A DNA stretch of 8,882 nucleotides from UMGS1491 sp944380925 (lineage in GTDB: Bacteria; Bacillota; Clostridia; Oscillospirales; Acutalibacteraceae), in contig CALWJD010000015.1 of the NCBI GenBank assembly GCA_944380925.1, forward strand, positions 1 to 8,882, given 5' to 3'. Both the position numbers and the translations under genes were made by a program. Shown here piece after piece: positions 5,233 to 8,882 of this stretch; the stretch's first letter is position 1, and every line of letters begins with the position of its first letter. The notes below the pieces were generated by a model. The model was not told the DNA's origin, ran no database searches, and saw nothing but the letters and a program-made list of their open reading frames with translations.

Positions 5233-5661
5233 ATGAAAACAAACAAATTTGAAAAACTTTATGCCAGAATGCAAGAATTGAAAAAGCTCTACAATGAAGG
5301 CGAAAAAGAAAAAGCGCAGCAATCTTATAGCAAGCTCAAAGAAACAATAAAAAACGAAGAAAATGGATTCAGAATAATTTGGACGATGTACGAAAAAGCT
5401 AGAGACAACCAAAATCTGTACATTGATTTTAATGAAGTCATTTGGGACAACGAAGTTGAATCGATAATAAAGACTTTGAGAGACAATGGTATTGAGAAGT
5501 TTACATTTTCATCTACTTGGTCCAGCGCAGTTAAAACAGCATGGCTTTTCAAAGAAAACGGATGTACTCTAGAAGGTTTGACCGAAGTAAATGAAGGCTA
5601 TGAGGATTTTATAACAGGAAAAATGAAAAAGACCCCCGCATATCTTTTCAAATTAAACTAA
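5233..5661 (+). CDS. Unknown 142-aa phage/mobile-element protein
   Basis: I do not recognise a characterised family with confidence. Residues 1-45 are charged and helical (KLYARMQELKKLYNEGEKEKAQ region), probably a short coiled coil. The rest is mixed alpha/beta, with LYIDFNEVIWDNEVESI and a conserved-looking FTFSSTWSSAVKTAWLF at about 95-111, then KTPAYLFKLN at the end. No transmembrane segment, signal or metal motif. ATG 5233 has GTGAGG (5219-5224) upstream. The longer frame from 5158 starts inside leader copy B and is less likely. It is the last plus-strand gene of the cassette and is closed by a terminator. Sharing a leader with the amidoligase suggests common control. Confidence 0.72.
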   Translation: MKTNKFEKLYARMQELKKLYNEGEKEKAQQSYSKLKETIKNEENGFRIIWTMYEKARDNQNLYIDFNEVIWDNEVESIIKTLRDNGIEKFTFSSTWSSAVKTAWLFKENGCTLEGLTEVNEGYEDFITGKMKKTPAYLFKLN

Positions 5662-5673
5662 GCGAAACACAGG

Positions 5674-5694
5674 AGAGCCTCCGAGCTCTTTTTT
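5674..5694 (+). terminator. Intrinsic terminator closing the accessory cassette
   Basis: agagc (5674-5678) pairs with gctct (5685-5689) around a 6-nt loop, followed by T6 (5689-5694). The stem is short but the U-tract is good. It lies just after the 142-aa gene and separates it from the convergent minus-strand gene. No matching terminator for the minus-strand gene is clear in 5695-5762. Confidence 0.7.
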
Positions 5695-5762
5695 CTTTGT
5701 TGTTTTAAAAAGTGTTGTGTATTAGATGTTGCAAACGTGCTGTGCTATAAAATAATGAATTA

Positions 5763-6413
5763 CTAACAATATTTATTATAGATTTCATTTATAGTTTCTC
5801 TGTAAAGTGAGCGGGATTTTTTGTTACCGTTTGTATTATTGTTCTTCTTCCACAAGTATAAATCTCTAACGTAGTTCCATAGTTTCTCGTTTTTTATTTT
5901 GCTCTCTTTTTGGGAAAACTCTTTAGGTTTATATTCGCTGTATTCCCAATAATAACTGTTTTGGTATGTATTATGTCGAATATATTGTTGTCTTCCATTG
6001 CTGCAATTGTAAACAGTGGCAAAATCGCAACTGTGTAAAATTCTTGAATGCGTTTGGTCTTTCGCTTTTATGGTAAATACCCTCGTATTACCTTCACAAT
6101 AATCCCAGCGAAATCTAAACCAATATTTGCTATCGCTACGGATTATGCTATTAAAACCATTCATAAGAATATGTTTTATGTCTTTTGCATCGTATTCTTC
6201 GTCTTCATCGTTTACTTGTATATTAATATCAAAATCAAAACCAATATTTGATTCTACATTTCGAGTAATCATATTTCTTTTTGAACTACCTATAAAATCA
6301 TATCGGAATGTGAATTTATCTCGAACTTCGTTTTGAACGAGGTGAATCAATTTTATTAAATCATCCTTTATGGGCTGATATTCTTTTTTGCTAACGTACT
6401 CAAAATGATACAT
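5763..6413 (-). CDS. Nucleotidyltransferase-like protein (GS...DxD), solitary reverse-strand gene
   Basis: A 216-aa protein whose N-terminal half fits the polymerase-beta-type nucleotidyltransferase fold. IGSSKRNMIT (GSS at 42-44) is the nucleotide-binding Gly-Ser turn. GFDFDINI supplies the metal-binding pair Asp60 and Asp62 on the next strand, and Asp130 in HSCDFATVY is a candidate third carboxylate. The C-terminal part is basic and aromatic-rich (SYYWEYSEY, YLWKKNN, KKSRSLYRETINEIYNKYC), perhaps helical or nucleic-acid binding. I recall similar uncharacterised proteins in Bacillota mobile elements. It is the only minus-strand gene here, more AT-rich than its neighbours, has its own promoter, and is wedged between accessory genes and terminase. 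That is the profile of a moron or defence gene. It could be a tRNA- or protein-modifying toxin, or a cyclic-nucleotide-type enzyme without a recognisable effector next to it. Confidence 0.7.
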   Translation of the reverse strand: MYHFEYVSKKEYQPIKDDLIKLIHLVQNEVRDKFTFRYDFIGSSKRNMITRNVESNIGFDFDINIQVNDEDEEYDAKDIKHILMNGFNSIIRSDSKYWFRFRWDYCEGNTRVFTIKAKDQTHSRILHSCDFATVYNCSNGRQQYIRHNTYQNSYYWEYSEYKPKEFSQKESKIKNEKLWNYVRDLYLWKKNNNTNGNKKSRSLYRETINEIYNKYC

Positions 6414-6456
6414 ATATTTTTTGTATCTCCTTTTTTGTAAATCATCAAATCGTTAT

Positions 6457-6485
6457 ATTGTAATATAGGCTCTTTAAAATGTCAA
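6457..6485 (-). promoter_or_regulatory. Sigma-A type promoter for the nucleotidyltransferase-like gene
   Basis: On the minus strand TTGACA (complement of 6480-6485) and TACAAT (complement of 6457-6462) are separated by exactly 17 bp. This is a perfect -35 and five of six -10 bases. Transcription would begin near 6450, followed by the ribosome site AAAGGAGA and ATG at 6413. The -35 lies only seven bases from the ribosome site of the divergent terminase gene, so factors binding here could affect both. Confidence 0.8.
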
Positions 6486-6506
6486 TACTTTTGGGAGGTG
6501 AACTTT

Positions 6507-8114
6507 TTGGGGAAAATAAGAAAACTTGAAAAATATGAACCCACAAAATTTATGGACGAAAAAAGCAAATACAATAAAAAATTAGCAGACGGTGCGGTCT
6601 GCTTTATTAATTGCCTAAAACATACCAAAGGTGAGTGGTACGGTCAGCCGTTTGACTTAATTGATTGGCAAGAGCAAATTGTGCGTGATATTTTCGGAAT
6701 TTTAAAGCCAAACGGATATAGGCAATTCAATACGGCTTACGTTGAAATACCAAAAAAACAGGGCAAATCTGAGCTTGCTGCGGCGATAGCACTTCTTTTG
6801 ACTTGTGGGGATTTTGAGCATGGCGGCGAGATTTATGGCTGTGCTTCCGATAGACAACAAGCATCGATAGCTTTTGATGTTGCGGTCGATATGGTAGAAC
6901 AATGCTCAGCATTAAAATCGAGGATAAAGCCTATCCTTTCGCAAAAACGACTTGTGTATAAACCACTTCATAGCTTTTATCAAGTCCTTTCCGCAGAAGC
7001 GTACACAAAGCATGGACTAAATGTCCACGGTGTAGTTTTTGACGAACTTCACGCACAGCCTAACAGAAACCTCTATGACGTTATGCTGCATGGCTCGGGT
7101 GATGCAAGAAAACAACCTCTCTTTTTCCTCATAACTACTGCCGGGACAGATAGAAACTCGGTATGCTGGGAAGTACATCAAAAAGCGGACGACCTCTTGA
7201 AAGGCAGAAAACGAGACCCTACTTTTTATCCCGTAATTTATGGCATTCCCGATGATGCCGATTGGACAGATGAACAAGTTTGGAAACAAGCAAATCCCTC
7301 AATCGGTATAACGGTAGACATTGAAAAAATAAGGAACGCTTGTGAAAATGCAAAACAAAATACAGCCGAGGAGAACCTTTTCAGACAATTAAGACTTAAC
7401 CAATGGGTAAAACAATCTGTCAGGTGGATGCCAATGGAAAAATGGGATGCTTGCGATTTTAAAATAGATGAAGAATCTCTTAAAGGCAGAGTCTGTTACG
7501 GCGGGCTTGACCTTTCAAGTACAACTGATATTACAGCATTTGTGCTTGTCTTCCCTCCCGAAGACGATAACGATAAATACATTATCTTGCCATACTTTTG
7601 GATACCTGAAGATAATCTTGATTTACGAGTTCGGCGTGACCATGTGCCTTACGATATTTGGCAAAAACAAGGATTCCTTAAAACTACGGAAGGTAATGTC
7701 GTACATTATGGGTTCATCGAGAATTTCATTGAGGAGCTTGGCACAAAATACAACATCAAAGAGATAGCTTTCGATAGATGGGGTGCTGTTCAGATGGTGC
7801 AAAATTTGGAGGGCATGGGCTTTACTGTTGTTCCGTTCGGTCAAGGATTTAAGGATATGAGCCCTCCGTCAAAAGAGCTTATGAAACTTACACTTGAGGA
7901 GAAGATTGCTCACGGCGGACACCCTGTGCTTCGTTGGATGATGGATAACATTTATGTGCGTACCGACCCCGCCGGAAATATAAAGCCCGACAAAGAAAAA
8001 TCAACAGAAAAAATCGATGGTGCAGTTGCTACCATAATGGCACTTGACAGAGCAATAAGAAATCAAAACAGCGCTGAATCTGTATACAATGAGAGAGGAC
8101 TGATTATTATTTAG
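6507..8114 (+). CDS. terL: Phage terminase large subunit
   Basis: Motor and nuclease of the DNA-packaging machine in tailed phages of the HK97 type (Terminase_1 family). Numbering from TTG 6507, 535 aa, full length for the family. The ATPase domain has Walker A PKKQGKS at 82-88 and Walker B VVFDEL about 176-181, with the ITTAG coupling motif about 209-213. The nuclease domain has the first acidic strand LDLSSTTD at 334-341, AFDRWG at about 421-426 and KIDGAVA at 502-508. TTG 6507 is chosen because GGGAGG (6493-6498) would overlap the alternative GTG at 6498. No small terminase subunit is visible upstream; the nearest gene is the divergent nucleotidyltransferase. No portal gene follows within the window. 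The reading frame is intact, so the gene could be functional or only recently decayed in context. Confidence 0.96.
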   Translation: MGKIRKLEKYEPTKFMDEKSKYNKKLADGAVCFINCLKHTKGEWYGQPFDLIDWQEQIVRDIFGILKPNGYRQFNTAYVEIPKKQGKSELAAAIALLLTCGDFEHGGEIYGCASDRQQASIAFDVAVDMVEQCSALKSRIKPILSQKRLVYKPLHSFYQVLSAEAYTKHGLNVHGVVFDELHAQPNRNLYDVMLHGSGDARKQPLFFLITTAGTDRNSVCWEVHQKADDLLKGRKRDPTFYPVIYGIPDDADWTDEQVWKQANPSIGITVDIEKIRNACENAKQNTAEENLFRQLRLNQWVKQSVRWMPMEKWDACDFKIDEESLKGRVCYGGLDLSSTTDITAFVLVFPPEDDNDKYIILPYFWIPEDNLDLRVRRDHVPYDIWQKQGFLKTTEGNVVHYGFIENFIEELGTKYNIKEIAFDRWGAVQMVQNLEGMGFTVVPFGQGFKDMSPPSKELMKLTLEEKIAHGGHPVLRWMMDNIYVRTDPAGNIKPDKEKSTEKIDGAVATIMALDRAIRNQNSAESVYNERGLIII

Positions 8115-8146
8115 TCTCAGAATAAAAATATTTTTTACACATTCGC

Positions 8147-8183
8147 TTGACTGTTTATCATAATAATGATAATATAATGATAA
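8147..8183 (+). promoter_or_regulatory. Promoter and operator of the toxin-antitoxin pair
   Basis: TTGACT (8147-8152) with TAATAT at 17-bp spacing (8170-8175) or TATAAT at 20-bp spacing (8173-8178). Over the -10 region lie a palindrome, ttatcat (8155-8161) with atgataa (8166-8172), and a third half-site atgataa at 8177-8183. The two direct half-sites are 11 bp apart, one helical turn. This suits autorepression by the antitoxin or its complex. AAGGAG (8184-8189) then serves ATG 8198. Confidence 0.65.
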
Positions 8184-8197
8184 AAGGAGTGATTTGT

Positions 8198-8488
8198 ATG
8201 CCAAATATAAGACCTGTATCTGATTTAAGAAACAATTTTACTGAAATATCAAATATAGTTCATGAGACTAATAATCCGATATTTTTAACGAAAAACGGAT
8301 ATGGTGATATGGTTGTCATGAGTGTTGAGGCTTATGAAAATATGAAATTTCAAAATGAAATATATTTTAAACTCAAAGAAGCTGAAATGGAAAACAAAAA
8401 TTCTGATAAACGGTATACTCATGATGAAGTTTTCTGCGACTTAAAGCAAAATTTGGAGCAAAGGGTAAGTAATAAAGATGTCATATAA
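8198..8488 (+). CDS. Phd/YefM-type antitoxin
   Basis: A 96-aa antitoxin that folds as a DNA-binding dimer through its N-terminus and neutralises the toxin with its C-terminal tail. The N-terminal 45 residues are typical: PNIRPVSDLRNNFTEISNIV, then NNPIFLTKNGYGDMVVMSVEAYE. The tail (60-96) is charged and probably disordered until bound. ATG 8198 follows AAGGAG by eight bases, right after a palindromic operator. Its stop overlaps the toxin start by 11 bases, the usual coupled layout. It lies directly behind terminase, where phage structural genes would be expected. Confidence 0.9.
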   Translation: MPNIRPVSDLRNNFTEISNIVHETNNPIFLTKNGYGDMVVMSVEAYENMKFQNEIYFKLKEAEMENKNSDKRYTHDEVFCDLKQNLEQRVSNKDVI

Positions 8489-8777
8489 TATAGTTTACAC
8501 AAGGCTTGCCAAAAATGATATCAGTAACATTGCAACATATATTTCTGAAACGCTTAAAGCCCCAAAAGCTGCTCTTAATTTGATAGCATCTTTGGAAAAG
8601 TCAATAAAAACACTTGAAAAATTTCCTTATTCACACAGAGTATATATACCTCATAAGATGCTCGAAAATGAATACAGATTTATTCCCGTAAAAAATTATA
8701 TTGTTTTTTACACAATCGATGAAAATAAGAAAACAGTTCAGATTACAAGGGTTATATACGGAAAAAGAGATATATAG
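8478..8777 (+). CDS. RelE/ParE-family toxin
   Basis: A 99-aa toxin of the RelE/ParE fold. It opens with YNIVYTRLAKNDISNIATYI (residues 3-22), the helix-rich start of the family, followed by KSIKTLEKFPYSHRVY and the strand set ENEYRFIPVKNYIVFYTIDE near 64-83, ending in VIYGKRDI. The YRFIPVKNYIVFY pattern is more like ParE (gyrase poisons) than mRNA-cutting RelE, but the target cannot be fixed from sequence. ATG 8478 lies within the antitoxin's last codons, so the two are translationally coupled. An intrinsic terminator follows 12 bases after the stop. Length and motifs look intact, so the pair is probably active. Confidence 0.9.
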   Translation: MSYNIVYTRLAKNDISNIATYISETLKAPKAALNLIASLEKSIKTLEKFPYSHRVYIPHKMLENEYRFIPVKNYIVFYTIDENKKTVQITRVIYGKRDI

Positions 8778-8788
8778 AACCTACTGTC

Positions 8789-8811
8789 ACCGCCAATAAT
8801 GGCGGTTTTTT
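8789..8811 (+). terminator. Intrinsic terminator after the toxin gene, abutting the right repeat
   Basis: accgcc (8789-8794) pairs perfectly with ggcggt (8801-8806) around AATAAT, followed by T6 (8806-8811). The T6 is also the first six bases of the right 74-bp repeat, so the repeat begins exactly in the U-tract. Confidence 0.9.
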
Positions 8812-8879
8812 GTATGCAGAAAACCACGCGATAGTCGCGTGGTTCAGTAATAGCTTAAGCGATATAAGGACGATATAAA
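8806..8879. repeat. Right copy of the 74-bp perfect inverted repeat
   Basis: Exact reverse complement of 1-74. Read on the plus strand: T6, GTATGCAG, hairpin at 8822-8844, the 8-bp palindrome GCTTAAGC, then CGATATAA-GGA-CGATATAA. AAGGA in the tail could be a ribosome site for a gene starting beyond the window; that would fit the promoter-proximal end of a small insertion sequence whose body is not included. Three further bases (ACT) lie beyond the matched part at 8880-8882. Confidence 0.9.
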
Positions 8880-8882
8880 ACT

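Noticed and set aside
1..8882. CRISPR array, rRNA, integrase, attachment site or plasmid origin.
   Set aside because: No regularly spaced repeats, no rRNA-like sequence, no recombinase gene and no iteron cluster were seen. The only repeats are the terminal inverted pair and the two leaders.

Overview
The window is AT-rich, compactly packed bacterial DNA with strong AGGAGG-type ribosome sites, several TTG/GTG starts and intrinsic terminators with U-tracts. Together with the protein families present, this suggests a Bacillota (probably Clostridia, gut-type) host. The core looks like a fragment of a tailed-phage (HK97-type) prophage or prophage remnant. That organism call is inference from style and gene content; there is no rRNA or marker gene.

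Layout. (1) 1-74 and 8806-8879 are the same 74-bp sequence in perfect inverted orientation. Each copy lies immediately outside an outward-facing hairpin-plus-T6 terminator. They look like two outward-pointing copies of one dispersed element whose remainder lies outside the window. (2) 77-814 is a Fic-domain protein of the RhuM-Fic type that has lost its N-terminus at the left repeat. (3) 893-2132 is a ParB-like plus DNA methyltransferase gene, normally one protein, split here by one extra T at 1207-1210. (4) 2257-5661 is a plus-strand accessory cassette: a protein of unknown function, a DUF4314-like protein, an amidoligase (ATP-grasp/glutamine-synthetase-fold COOH-NH2 ligase), a gamma-glutamylcyclotransferase-like protein, a small zinc-ribbon protein and an unknown 142-aa protein. 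(5) 5763-6413 is a lone minus-strand nucleotidyltransferase-like gene with its own consensus promoter. (6) 6507-8114 is the terminase large subunit. (7) 8198-8777 is a Phd/YefM-type antitoxin plus RelE/ParE-type toxin pair with its own operator, sitting where a portal gene would be expected.

How it may work together. The phage part is the end of an early/accessory region running into packaging: methyltransferase, small accessory genes, terminase. The amidoligase and the cyclotransferase are a ligase/lyase pair of the kind expected to add and remove, or cyclise, an amino acid on a peptide or small metabolite. The unknown 217-aa protein shares a C-terminal module with the amidoligase (19 of 38 positions identical), which ties it to the same task. 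Two genes of the cassette (amidoligase and the 142-aa protein) carry near-identical 5' leaders (76 of 83 bases identical, all seven differences transitions), suggesting a shared regulatory RNA or leader peptide.

The remaining genes (Fic, nucleotidyltransferase, toxin-antitoxin) look like defence or maintenance cargo. The truncated Fic gene, the frameshifted methyltransferase and the missing portal suggest decay, although sequencing error or contig breakage could explain parts of this.
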